In this document: one piece after another, positions 54,027 to 64,000 of the stretch
Numbering within the stretch: position 1 is the stretch's first letter
Layout: every line of letters starts with the position of its first letter
Assembly (NCBI RefSeq): GCF_964204865.1
Contig: NC_135251.1
Span: 7,378,001 to 7,442,000 of the forward strand
Length of the DNA: 64,000 bases
Source of the DNA: Styela clava
Taxonomy: Eukaryota; Chordata; Ascidiacea; Stolidobranchia; Styelidae
Direction: 5' to 3'
Translations under genes and position numbers: made by a program
The notes under the pieces: model-generated
What the model was told of the DNA's origin: nothing
The model's database searches: none
The model's input: the letters and a program-made list of their open reading frames with translations, nothing else

Positions 54027-55979
54027 CACTTACCGTATTTGCTCGTTTTGTAGCCCGGGCCCATATTTTTTTCAACCAACTCACTAACCGGGCCCTCATT
54101 CAAACCGGCCCTTATTCAAGCACGGGCTCTTGTTATTTTCGATCGTTACAATACTTAATATATTGTTATTTCCAGTTTTAAGTATGATTTAAACGAGAAT
54201 AACGAAAATTTTGACTTTTTCTACGCACCGCAGGTACAAATCCGCAAAAGAAGAAAAGTTTTGCAACGCCAGTTTGAGAACCATGGTGTTACGTAATCAA
54301 AATTTAAAAATCGTAACGTGTGTAACAGTCACGGCGATTACGTGCTCGTTAAAAGAGCCGCCTTTTCAGCGTATAATGGTTTTTCTGTTGCTTAAATTAT
54401 TCAATCCATGACAACTATGAAATCCTAAAATGTCCTTATATATTAATTTAATTGTGTCCAACGTAACTAGCGGTTGCGACTTCTTACGTCAAAATAAAAA
54501 CATTATTTCTCTAAAATACCACGGCGATCTGTGGATATAAATATATGAGATAAGCTGCCTGATGTATTTAATTTTGATACGTATTTTTGCAATCTTGCGA
54601 ACTTGTTATAGCCGATAGAAAAATCTTAATATCTGTTTAAAATCCGTATAGTACAATTTTACTTTATACAATGGAAATACATATAAAGAAGGTTGTATCA
54701 GTAAATAAAAATACATATTCACCCGCCTTCACCGCCTCGAAATCCACGTCAAACAGTTGCCGCGGTAACACCACTTGTTAAAAGAGCCGACTTCTCAACG
54801 AAAAATGAATTTTCTGTTGTGCATAGTAATCAATTCATGACCGGTACGGGCATATTTAAAATGTTTTGCTTCATTAATTTAATTGTCATCAATTTAAACT
54901 GTGGTTGGGTCGACAAAACGAGAGCCACTCTAAAAGACCACGGCATTCCGCGGACATAAAAATGTGTGGTAAACTGCCGATTATATATTGTTTTGATCCG
55001 TATTTTTTCTTTTTTGCAAATTCCACAAATTTGAGATGTACTTATAACACTGACTCGTTTCAATCGCAATGCTGCCACTCCGATTATTTTTAAGGATAAA
55101 ACGTTCCGAAAAATCCGTAATTCTGCTTTAAAATCTCACGGATAAATTTTATTTTAGTACAATAAATTTTGTTCGAATGTACTTTATAGATTAATTATCT
55201 TATACATCATCACAAACCGGCAAAAGTCGCGTTCTCAACCTTGTTTAATGTTAACACGAACATTTTCGACGGCAATTCCAGTAAAAGTAATGGATAACAA
55301 GGTAAATCCCGCTCACAATTCACCGTGTTTCGATTCTAGTGACGATAAGTTCTAACTAAACGCGGAGCGAACATAATGTGTGCCGTACGCAGAAGAAATT
55401 TTGCGATTTTCAATGCCTAGAAAAGCGTTTTTAGACTGTCGCGGGCCTCAACAACACTTGTTTACGGTTTTATTTTCTGTATTTTATACTGCCGCTTTTC
55501 AATCGAACAATTTAGGTCGTGCATTTATTCATTAATTTGTCTTTAGAATCTCGCCGCCGATGAACGTATAATAAGTCTCATCGGATGCACAATTCCGTAC
55601 GAGTAACAAAATAAAATAATTGTCATCGTTATCGTGGTACAAATTTGTGAATCAGAGACAATAAACGTCAACTTAAAGGCGATTACGGCCCAAATAACAC
55701 ATCACATCGATGAAAACATTCGGCAATTTTTGCAAAAGGCAATCGTACGCGTTATCGGCTACTTTTTCAATTTTCAAAAAAAAATTAAAAATTCAACAGG
55801 GCTGTGACAAAAGCGCTCCTTATTTCCTATGGTTCTCTACCACTGAAAAATCAGCTGTTACGTCGGGCGGGTATTCAAGCACCGGCCCTTATTTATTTTT
55901 ATGTTCTGTTCACACGGGCGGCTATTCAAACGGGCTCTTAATCAATATCGGGCGGTAAAACGAGCATTTACGGTAAGTG
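54027..55979. mobile_element. 2-kb non-coding element with 22-bp inverted ends
   Basis: Ends cacttaccgtatttgctcgt and aaaacgagcatttacggtaa plus gtg mirror each other. Inner blocks also mirror: cgggccctcattcaaaccgg on the left, 'attcaaacgggctctta' on the right. No transposase frame. A block of about 250 bp is repeated inside (54345-54600 and 54778-55020, both with aaaagagccg and taccacgg/gaccacgg). Confidence 0.75.
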
Positions 55980-56048
55980 GTCTTATCGCCCTTTGGATAA
56001 ATAAGTAAATCATATCTATATACACACCATTCGTTAACAGACAAAGTC

Positions 56049-57030
56049 AAAATATAGTGTTATATTTTTTTATGGTGTCCTATTTATTTATAGTAGCTAT
56101 GCTGTTGTTGTAATTTTTATTAAATGAGCATCATGTGCGCCAATGTCGCGTAATTTTCGACAACGTTTCAGTGGGCCGTTTTGTAAATTTCAAAACATCA
56201 ATATAAGTACTTCATGAAGTAACATTTTCCATGATTTCCGAACGGAAAAATTTATTTATATATTTAGAAATGCAATTAAGTCAATTTTATCAGAACGGAT
56301 ACGCAGTGACGACATTTCAGAAGCCCTATTTCACGCAAAAATAACATAGACATGATAGAAAGATACAAACCGAGACAACGAATCCCGGTGCCGGTACCAA
56401 AGATATTACTCACTTTTTATATTACAGCAGTGATAGGAACGATCAAAGCCGACACTAAAGATAATATAGAGCAGCGTTTCCCAAACTGTGTTCCGAGCGT
56501 CTTACGAGTGTTCTCTGGAAAAGATATCAACATTACGACTAAATTGGTCGCCAGCAAATAAATAAACTGCAACTCGCGAAATTGCAGCAACTATCTCTAT
56601 GTCCATTGTTACGTAACATTAGCGGCAAATACTACATCATAGTAAGTTAACGACATAGAAAGGTAAATGTATGTATTGATTCCTACACACAGCATTTATG
56701 AAACTATTTTAATAAATGCAATATGTAAAATATTCAATCATATTTTAGTTATCTAAAGCAATTCTGTTAGTTTCCAAGGTGAATTTGGCAACTCGCCACG
56801 ACGCATCATTTGGGAACCGCTGCACCATTTTTCTTTATCAGTTTTACACTTTTATTTTTTGGTGTTCCGCGAGGCGAGATAAAAAGCGTAAGTGTTCCAT
56901 GGCCAAAAAAGTTTGGGAAATGCTGATATAGAGAATTGAATTAATTCGGAAATTTCGGTTGCGAATTCATTCCTATAATTTTCTTAGGCCATCGCACAGA
57001 TCTTTCGAGTTTGTCGAACAAAATGTGCAG
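56049..57030 (+). repeat. Dispersed repeat R2, copy B, split by a MITE
   Basis: Matches 13937-14440 on both sides of the nested MITE: ggatacgcagtgacgacatt before it, and 'attcattcctataatt' with 'atctttcgagtt' after it. Confidence 0.82.
56472..56925. mobile_element. hAT-type MITE with cagcgtttcccaaac ends
   Basis: 454 bp with ends cagcgtttcccaaact and gtttgggaaatgctg and an exact 8-bp duplication atatagag (56464-56471, 56926-56933). Confidence 0.93.
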
Positions 57031-57135
57031 TTGTGCGATAAATAAATAAACTAAACATTGGTCAAAGCTCAATACTTGATACAGGCGTGATAATGAGAAC
57101 CGAAAATTAGAAGCAGATAGCCGGATCGAACGATG

Positions 57136-57282
57136 GAGCTCGGCGGTATGGCGCGTCGTGCTAAGCGTTAGGAATACGCTCGCCACCGCATCTCTGATTA
57201 CCCTTCGTGGGATCGCAAGTTGGAATCCCATGCGGGGATGATCATTTGCGAGAGGATTGCTGGATTCCTCGCCGCCTTCATT
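57136..57282 (+). mobile_element. SINE, head half
   Basis: Head gctcggcggtatggcgcgtc through 'gatcgcaagttggaatccca' and 'gaggattgctgga'. The 3' half is missing. Confidence 0.82.
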
Positions 57283-57378
57283 TCGTAAAGCCTGCTCACA
57301 AACTTATTTATAGCGTGGAACACAGAGTAAACAACCTGTCGGGCGTCGGGTGTGGCAGTCTTGATATAGAGATAATTG

Positions 57379-57488
57379 GGTGCTCCTGTAGAATGTGTAC
57401 CAAGATGGCGCACAATCTGAAAATGATATGTGTACCTATTGGTTATCAGGTTGTGCGCCATCTTGGTACACATACTTACGGGAGCGCC
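57379..57488. mobile_element. Short fold-back element
   Basis: Left ggtgctcctgtagaatgtgt and accaagatggcgcacaa; right ttgtgcgccatcttggtaca and cttacgggagcgcc. Nearly a perfect hairpin with a short centre. Confidence 0.85.
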
Positions 57489-58335
57489 GATAAATGTTAT
57501 GAACTAATTTTTAACTACCATAAACGGTAGATTGACGTATTCTAAAACCCATTCCGCGGTTGTCGCGAGTCGGTATGAACTATACTGTTTCACATATTAA
57601 AATGTGCTTAATTAACAGAATGATTCAAGTACTCAGTTCACTAATTCAATAACTCAAAAGATGACATCTGGTTATTCAGCTCGACATAAAATCAGAGAAT
57701 GATTTTCTTCTAAGTTACCAACATGAGCCCAACTTTGCGTAAAGTAAGCGTATTTTTTCCACAACTGGATTTCTAGAGAAATAAGTTTTTTAGTCAGTTG
57801 CGCATCGCATGTTTGTGTATAGACTGCTATGAAACATTCAATCTATTTACAAAGCTTGTTTTTTAGTAACATTTTTTGTCACTATATTATTTTTGCAATA
57901 AAAATTGAACTACAGCATCACCATTTTACGTCAACGAGTGTTTTTTATTCCATATTTTTGTGGGAAAGCACTGTTGTGATACACATACCATAGCCAGCAT
58001 TCTATCATATCAAAGGGTATTTATTAATTTGCACCCACCGAGTGTTTATGTTACACAAGTTTGACGTCCGAACGATACTCGTTCGTGTCTTTGTCTTTTT
58101 TATTTTGAATATATGTTTGTGTGTTGAATGTGGGTAAACTGGCGCATGTATAATTAGATGTATTAAACCTTTTTAAAGGTTTTGCCAGTTTATCCGATTT
58201 CCCCAATCTTCTGTGTGTTCATTGTTTGTGTTTTGTGTATGATTATTTTGCGGGAAAATCAAAATATAATTATACTTATTATACTAGATATATATTACTC
58301 GAATGTATCGTGTATTCTATACTCTTTTATTTACT
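57489..58335. other. Intergenic, no gene seen
   Basis: AT-rich, with no recognised feature. Confidence 0.4.
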
Positions 58336-58636
58336 TATTCGATAAGACGGCTTATTCTTATGGCAAACCACGGCCTCTCGTCCGGCTCATCGTCTCATCC
58401 ATGCCGGGTATTGGGTTAGTTAGTTATTTGTTTCCGGAAGCATGGACTTGATGGTGGAGGAAGCTGTAACCGACCAGCGGTTACGTGAACCACCCTATGA
58501 GGGCGAAGAGTTCTGCAATCCTCCTGCACATAACTATCACCGCATGGGATTCGAACCTTCGAACCCACGCAGAGTAATAAAAGGGTGTGGTGGCAAGCGT
58601 ATTCCCAACGTTTAGCACGATGGGCCACACCGTGTC
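58336..58636 (-). mobile_element. tRNA-derived SINE
   Basis: Starts tattcgataagacggcttat, includes 'accacggcctctcgtccgg' and 'gggattcgaacc', and ends in the head 'gtttagcacgatgggccaca'. Confidence 0.85.
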
Positions 58637-59640
58637 CTTGTTGCGACAGCTCACTAAATGAAAATAAAAAAGGGAGAACGAAAATGTATGACAAAGTCAT
58701 TGGTAAAATTATAAAATGACTTTATACTACACGCATCGGCGCGTCGTTTATTTGCTGCATATTTTCGGATAACAGAGCGAGAAAATTTTCAACTACCATA
58801 AACATTAGGTTTCATTGGCAAATTGGAATACGGTCGGCAAGGCTGATGGTTTTTGTCTGTGGGAAAAAGTAAGACCCATTTTCGGCCTGAGTTATTGTTG
58901 AAAAAGTCAGTTTTCGGCGAGGGTCGTTCTCCCTGCAGGGGCACTCAATCCCCTTATCGTAGCTCCAAAGGTTACCCTTGCGACGTTCACCAAAGTTTAT
59001 CAAACCGTTGGGAATTCGATTTCCTATTAGCGTTGCGCCAACCACCGAGTGCGAACATAAAAATACAAGAACCACTTGACAGCGCCACGTGATGAGCAGG
59101 TCAGTAGATGAACTTGGGAGCAAGAAAGATTTATTTTTTCGTTACCCAAAATAAAATAACAGTCACCGTGATAATTAAAAATAATAACAAGTAAAAAATT
59201 AGTTTTGTATAGACGGGAGGCAGTGATACGACCAGGCGGTCATCAAAGTCCACAACCCCCTTCAAGTTATTATGTTCAAGATTCACAATTTCGTATTGCA
59301 GTATTGAGGTAGAACATTCTAGAATTTACAATGATATTCACAAAATGAAAGAATAAAATTAGGTAGAGGAATGTTAAAGTAAATCATTTTTATTTGTGTA
59401 TGTGACTTTGGTTTTCGAAATTCCAAGAGATTCCAAGAGGGTTTCCACATTGAGGCAGCTGGACTGGGATTCACAGATAATTCTGTAATTACACTGAACG
59501 AATTCAAATAATTTATATCGCGTACGGTACCGGTATGTTATTACACATTGCAGATATAAATAACTCAATTTACTTTGGGGAAGTGAAAGTACGGTACCGT
59601 ATACAGTACCGATAGTGGTATTCCTGAGACAGGAAGCAGA
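58637..59640. other. Intergenic, no gene seen
   Basis: No recognised coding region or complete repeat. Confidence 0.35.
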
Positions 59641-59644
59641 TACT

Positions 59645-59700
59645 ATGATAAGACAGCTTAATCGTTTGGCGGACCATGGTGTCCCGTCCGATCACCGAAC
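59645..59700 (-). mobile_element. SINE fragment
   Basis: Short 3' piece: gataagacagcttaatcgtt with 'gtcccgtccgatcacc'. Confidence 0.55.
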
Positions 59701-59821
59701 AGGATTAGGATAACGTACTCGTACGGTACCGGTAGGCCTACCTGTACCAATTCAGGTTGATTGCATAGTGATTGTTATGGTTATTCTGTTATTTGCCGTT
59801 AGTGTTTTGTAATTCCAAAAT

Positions 59822-59917
59822 CGGCTCGGCGGTGTGGCGCATCGTGCTAAGCATTAGGAATACGCTCGCCACTGCATCTATGATTACCCTTCGTTGGTTC
59901 GCAGGTTCGAATCCGAA
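59822..59917 (+). mobile_element. SINE tRNA-like head only
   Basis: ggctcggcggtgtggcgcat to 'gcaggttcgaatcc'. It has A- and B-box-like motifs but no tRNA-like 3' arm, so it is read as a SINE fragment and not a tRNA gene. Confidence 0.78.
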
Positions 59918-60252
59918 GAAATATTATATCAGAATTAATTTTGAACTTTTCTTGGTATTCTGTCTTTTTTGTTGTTTTATTATATTAGCTATTTGCCTGT
60001 CACATTCAGATAATCATGGCTGCATGGTGAGTTGGCTTCGATGACGGTCTGGTCGTATCACTCCCTCCTGTCTATACCGAACTAATTTATTACTTGTTAT
60101 TATTTTTATTATTACGATGACTGTTATTTTATTTCGGTTGACGAAAAAATAAATCACTCTTTCTCCATTATTGTACAATTTACGATAATCAGATATAGGA
60201 ATCAACACATCTTTTAATTCCTGAAACAGAAAGGGGATTGTTGTATTGAGCA

Positions 60253-60720
60253 ATGCTGCTGAGAAAGATTGATAAACTGTTGTTTCGTAGCTTAACTAGA
60301 ATTACAAGAGGCATTACAAGCCCAAGTTTATCAGAAACGTCAAATATTGATGATGATGACCATTTTGCAGATCCGGGAGCCCCCAGAGTCGCAATAACAA
60401 AAGACAGAAACACTATAGTACTTTATCACCCACAAGAAAAAGTAAAGTATGAAGACACTATCCCAATACCAAGAGATGATCCAAAATATTCTGCTCACGA
60501 AAATTTAGAATCTTTAGTGCGTGAAAAGTTGGACAATCTTGATATTGCAGATAAAGCACTGGATAAACCGAATATTCAAAATCCTTGGCCGATGCGTAAT
60601 AAGGAGACAATTCCTGTTATGATGCATCTTTCTAATCTATTTTACACTTCTAAACATTTATGGTGGCCGAAAAGAAAAGACTCAAGGCCACCTATTGAGC
60701 CAGACAGGCCAAGAGAATAA
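60253..60720 (+). CDS. MRPL42: Mitochondrial ribosomal protein mL42
   Basis: 155 residues in one exon (human 142). The N-terminus (MLLRKIDKLLFRSLTRITRG) is basic and hydroxyl-rich, as in a mitochondrial presequence. The conserved core is present: RNTIVLYHPQEKVKYEDTIP with IPRDDP corresponds to human [20 protein letters not shown] with PRPDP. The C-terminal LSNLFYTSKHLWWPKRKDSR corresponds to human [20 protein letters not shown]. mL42 is a component of the mitoribosome large subunit. MTF1 lies 963 bases downstream on the same strand. No intron was found. Confidence 0.88.
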   Translation: MLLRKIDKLLFRSLTRITRGITSPSLSETSNIDDDDHFADPGAPRVAITKDRNTIVLYHPQEKVKYEDTIPIPRDDPKYSAHENLESLVREKLDNLDIADKALDKPNIQNPWPMRNKETIPVMMHLSNLFYTSKHLWWPKRKDSRPPIEPDRPRE

Positions 60721-60789
60721 ACTTGAGCCTGATCTTTGAGCTTGTGGTATGAGCTGCAATGATAAAATGTTGCTCTATGCTCATTGAAT

Positions 60790-61165
60790 AACAGATATCG
60801 TAATGAACGATGTAATTCTAACTTTCCGAACTTGTCCCTCGAAAAGTTTTTGGTTGTTAAACTCGGTTGGCAGTAAGTCTGCACCTGTTTATTGTCAGTG
60901 TACTTACGTGTCTATGTTCATTTGACAGATATCGTGGTTTGTAATAAACGTTCGGAATTTGTTCTTCAAAATAAGTTTCCGTTTGTCAAACGTGGTTGGC
61001 TGTAAGCTCGCACCTGTTTATTGTCAATGTACCTACGTCTATATTTGACAGATTGCGTAATTTGTAATGAACCGTGTCATTCTGAACTTTTACCTGAAAA
61101 AAGTTTATGGTTGTCAATTTCGTTTGACTCTATCCTGTTTATTGTCAGTGTACCTGCCAGACCAT
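60790..61165 (+). repeat. Degenerate tandem repeat between MRPL42 and MTF1
   Basis: Three diverged units of about 120-128 bp. Each has 'tgtttattgtca(g/a)tgtac' (60890, 61018, 61138), a 'tttgtaat(a)a' block and 'gttgtcaa' or a similar block. The first unit's AATAAA (60943-60948) may act as the MRPL42 polyadenylation signal. Confidence 0.75.
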
Positions 61166-61683
61166 GTTATGCCCAAAGTGTTTTTTCCAAGGACTTTAGT
61201 TTCCTGGAATGTACTGTCTTATACTGATATTCTGATTGTATTGACAAGTCAAATTTTGAATATTTTTACATTTTCTCTGTGTTTATTAGATATGGAAGGA
61301 TGATACCATGCTGCTTGTTTCATGTTAATTTATTCTTAAAATCAACAAACTTGCAATGTTTATATCTGAATAGCCAAAAATAATGCCTATGCCAAATTAT
61401 TCTCTGAAAAGTTTAAAATAAATCATAAGGGTAAATGAAAAAAAGGAAAAAATGTTCACATTCAAACAATAATTGTGATTTTCTGAATCCTGAACGGTCA
61501 TTTTTTCTAAAGAACATTTTCGTTCTATGAAATTTTATTCATACACACACATTTTTTCTTGTTTTATGGAACGTATCCTAAGACATTTGAACATTATCTT
61601 GTATTTCTGCAAAAATGTGAATTTTTCATTCAGATGTAAATTAATTAATTATTAGCAAATTATTTAGTCTATTTGCTCATCGA

Positions 61684-63309
61684 ATGAAGATGGAAAAACA
61701 TTTTATGAACAGCAACCAATCTACTAGAACAACGAAAAAGAATTTTCAATGCCAATATCCACAATGTGATCGGACCTATTCAACAGCTGGAAATTTAAAA
61801 ACTCATCAAAAAACGCACAAAGGGGAGTACCAGTTCACATGTACAGTTGAAGGATGCGGAAAAGCGTTTTTAACAAGTTACAGTTTAAAGGTTCACGTTC
61901 GTGTACACACTCGCGAAAGACCTTACGAATGTAATACTAGTGAATGTAGAAAATCGTTTAACACTTTATATAGACTTAAAGCTCATATGAGAGTCCATAG
62001 CGGTGAAACATTTAATTGCGAATCCAATGGGTGCGTTAAAAACTTCACAACTTTAAGTGATTTACGAAAACATTTTCGCACGCATACTGGAGAAAGACCA
62101 TTCCATTGCACAATAAAAGATTGTAAAAAGGCTTTTACCGCGAGCCATCACTTAAAATCCCATGTTTTAACCCACACAGGAGAACGCCCGTACTCTTGTC
62201 AAAAAGACGGTTGTAATAAAGCATACACAAGAAAAGACACTTTACGAAACCATATAAGCAAAGGCCATGAAAACTCGAAAGGTGATTCGGTGGTGGTTGA
62301 CCCAAACAGCGGTCTTTCTGTTCTTTTAAATTCTTTAGACTCGATATGTGAACAAATTGATATATCTGAGTGCTTTGATACTGATACAAATGAAAGCACC
62401 GTGGACCAATCAGATTTGCCTATGTGTTCTACGAACCGAGATAACAATTCAATTGGCAAAATTTCCAGCAAAACAAACCAATTTGCACAATCTTCAATCG
62501 ATGATCCAAAATACAGAGCTCAAAATGAATTCACGAATCAACAACAAAATGATCCACATGGTGGCGTTGTGAATGAATTTACTGATCATCCACAAAGAGT
62601 TGAAGATATCCCGCTATTACAACATTCTTGCCCTGATGTTCACTGCAATGAAACATCTTTCCAAAATCCTCAATCTCAAATAGGAACAAGTTCTTTTCAA
62701 AATAACATCCCACAGTTGCCAGATAAAAATAGCATGTACAATAGAGGAGAACCCCAGTTTGAAACAAATTTTCCTCTTATCCCAGACCAATCTGGCAACC
62801 TTAGTGGGATTCCTGAATATCCCGTTGCTATGCCAACAAGCTCTCAAATTCTCATGGACACGGAGAGCCATGGTGACGTTATGGGTACGCCACAAATCGC
62901 TGTGAAGACCATTCCTCAATTTTCTATTGAAAACTTACCAAATATTGCCATGGAAACAAACCATGGTGTCGGTATGGAAACCGATACTTCCATGATCACA
63001 GAGCCTAACGTTTCCATGACAACAGGGCACTCAGTTTTTATGGAACCGCAAGTTACAGCAACGCACACAGTCTCACAAGAACCACTTGAAGATGAGGAAG
63101 AAATCAAAACTATCGCAAAAGCTGCGATGCAAGCGCTTAAAGAAACTACCGTGCAAGGAGTTCCGATAATCATTATTAAAAAAGAGAGTAAAGAATCCTG
63201 CGGGTGTAAATGTGCACACTCTGACACAACTAACAATACCGATCCTACTTCGAATACTATAAATGCGAAGGTTGTAGTTTTGACTCAACCAAATGATCAG
63301 GAATCATGA
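61684..63309 (+). CDS. MTF1: MTF-1, metal-responsive transcription factor
   Basis: 541 residues in one exon (human 753). Six C2H2 fingers sit at residues 23-45, 53-75, 83-105, 112-134, 142-164 and 172-195, with MTF-1-specific sequence: [76 protein letters not shown] and [23 protein letters not shown]-1 binds metal response elements under zinc or cadmium load and activates metallothionein and zinc-exporter genes. The middle is Gln/Asn/Pro-rich and low in conservation, followed by an acidic patch ([20 protein letters not shown]) and a cysteine cluster CGCKC (residues 506-510), which matches the vertebrate CQCQC type needed for metal-induced activation. Finger 6 has an H-x4-H spacing. No introns, unlike vertebrate MTF1. 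Confidence 0.95.
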   Translation: MKMEKHFMNSNQSTRTTKKNFQCQYPQCDRTYSTAGNLKTHQKTHKGEYQFTCTVEGCGKAFLTSYSLKVHVRVHTRERPYECNTSECRKSFNTLYRLKAHMRVHSGETFNCESNGCVKNFTTLSDLRKHFRTHTGERPFHCTIKDCKKAFTASHHLKSHVLTHTGERPYSCQKDGCNKAYTRKDTLRNHISKGHENSKGDSVVVDPNSGLSVLLNSLDSICEQIDISECFDTDTNESTVDQSDLPMCSTNRDNNSIGKISSKTNQFAQSSIDDPKYRAQNEFTNQQQNDPHGGVVNEFTDHPQRVEDIPLLQHSCPDVHCNETSFQNPQSQIGTSSFQNNIPQLPDKNSMYNRGEPQFETNFPLIPDQSGNLSGIPEYPVAMPTSSQILMDTESHGDVMGTPQIAVKTIPQFSIENLPNIAMETNHGVGMETDTSMITEPNVSMTTGHSVFMEPQVTATHTVSQEPLEDEEEIKTIAKAAMQALKETTVQGVPIIIIKKESKESCGCKCAHSDTTNNTDPTSNTINAKVVVLTQPNDQES

Positions 63310-63451
63310 CAGATGGACATTCTGAATTTTTCATCATCAGATCGTTAAAAGGAAAAAACCAAATAATTAGTGCAAATGATCATTCCTGAAGTTATCAACT
63401 GCTCAAAAACATTTGAATTTGTTATACTGCGGGACTAACTACTTATTCTTC
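63310..63451. other. MTF1 downstream region
   Basis: Short 3' region. No AATAAA is seen before the fold-back element. Confidence 0.4.
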
Positions 63452-63686
63452 GGTACTCCCGAAGTATGTGAACCAAGATGGCGGACACCGGAACGTAGTA
63501 TGTGTACCAGGTTGGGGTTAGGCCATAATTTTATTCCAATTTTCCGTATTTTAGTTCTATTATGAGTTCGGGGACTAGCCAAGTGACTTCCGTAGTATTT
63601 CTACCTGAAATTATGGCCTAACCCCAACCTGGTACACATACTATGTTCCGGTGTCGCCATCTTGGTTCACATACTCCGGGAGTACC
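63452..63686. mobile_element. Fold-back element, best-preserved copy
   Basis: 235 bp. The left arm starts ggtactcccgaagtatgtga, includes accaagatggcggacaccgg and reaches ggccataattt. The right arm mirrors it over about 80 bases and ends atactccgggagtacc. The loop holds 'gagttcggggactagcc'. No coding capacity. Confidence 0.93.
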
Positions 63687-64000
63687 TATTCTACTTCTAG
63701 ATGCTTTTTTGCCGGAGGATCATATAATGCAAGGTTGCTGTAGCAAGAGTGAAAATAACTATTCTAAGTGTTTCAATACTCTTGCTGCATACTAGCTAAC
63801 GTTTTGTATGTTTAAGTTCTTTCCAAGGTGACTTCCTCAGGCATAGAATATTCAAGATACATATTATAATTCAGTCAGTTTATTTTTTCACATGCCGAAA
63901 ATACACATTGTACAAACATAATTAAGAAAAATGTAAAAAGGGATTTCAGTGTAAATGGAGACTTGATAAACCAGTGATGGTTATCGAGAAGCATCACCAT
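63687..64000. other. Right edge, no gene seen
   Basis: AT-rich sequence without a recognised feature. Confidence 0.4.

Noticed and set aside
59822-59917. tRNA gene
   Set aside because: It has A- and B-box-like motifs but no acceptor-stem pairing that I can draw, and it matches the SINE head found many times here.

Overview
The window looks like a metazoan nuclear genome segment. It is AT-rich, intron-containing and sparse in genes, with seven recognisable protein-coding loci in 64 kb. The space between exons is filled with DNA transposon remnants and a tRNA-derived SINE. Gene content (GATM, ABCB8, ZNF706, MRPL42, MTF1, CC2D1) and the gene models fit an invertebrate deuterostome; a tunicate is my best guess, but only inference. 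Nothing bacterial, organellar or viral was recognised.

Layout. 1-2844: 5' end of a CC2D1/Lgd-like gene on the minus strand, running off the left edge. 2845-14638: no recognised gene; it holds a 3.1 kb hAT transposon with a decayed transposase (4656-7762) inserted in a SINE that also took a second hAT-type insertion. 14639-29029: exons 2-9 of GATM (glycine amidinotransferase, plus strand), with introns full of repeats; the first, transit-peptide exon was not found. 30568-39357 (minus): a five-exon gene that I assembled from splice sites. It encodes a 429-residue type I membrane protein with a signal peptide, a CUB-like cysteine-rich ectodomain, a stalk of twelve decapeptide repeats, one membrane span and a tyrosine-rich tail with an ITIM-like and a YxxM motif. 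A second hAT element (35050-37800, perfect 8-bp target duplication) sits in its second intron. 43331-45433: ABCB8-like mitochondrial half-ABC transporter in one exon. 46407-47482: ZNF706 in two exons. 48.7-60.2 kb: repeats only. 60253-60720: mitochondrial ribosomal protein mL42. 61684-63309: MTF-1 with six zinc fingers and the C-terminal cysteine cluster. 63452-63686: a clean fold-back element.

The genes do not form one pathway. Three products are expected in mitochondria (GATM, ABCB8, MRPL42), which may be coincidence. ABCB8, MRPL42 and MTF1 have uninterrupted coding sequences, unlike their neighbours.

The repeats show layered history: SINEs split by hAT elements, hAT elements split by SINEs, and fold-back elements split by hAT-like MITEs, several with readable 8-bp target duplications. 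The most interesting candidate for an undescribed system is the CUB-like, repeat-stalked, ITIM-bearing receptor. The most interesting non-coding pattern is the fold-back family with arms beginning ggtactcc, present in about ten forms. All family names come from memory and reading; no search was run.
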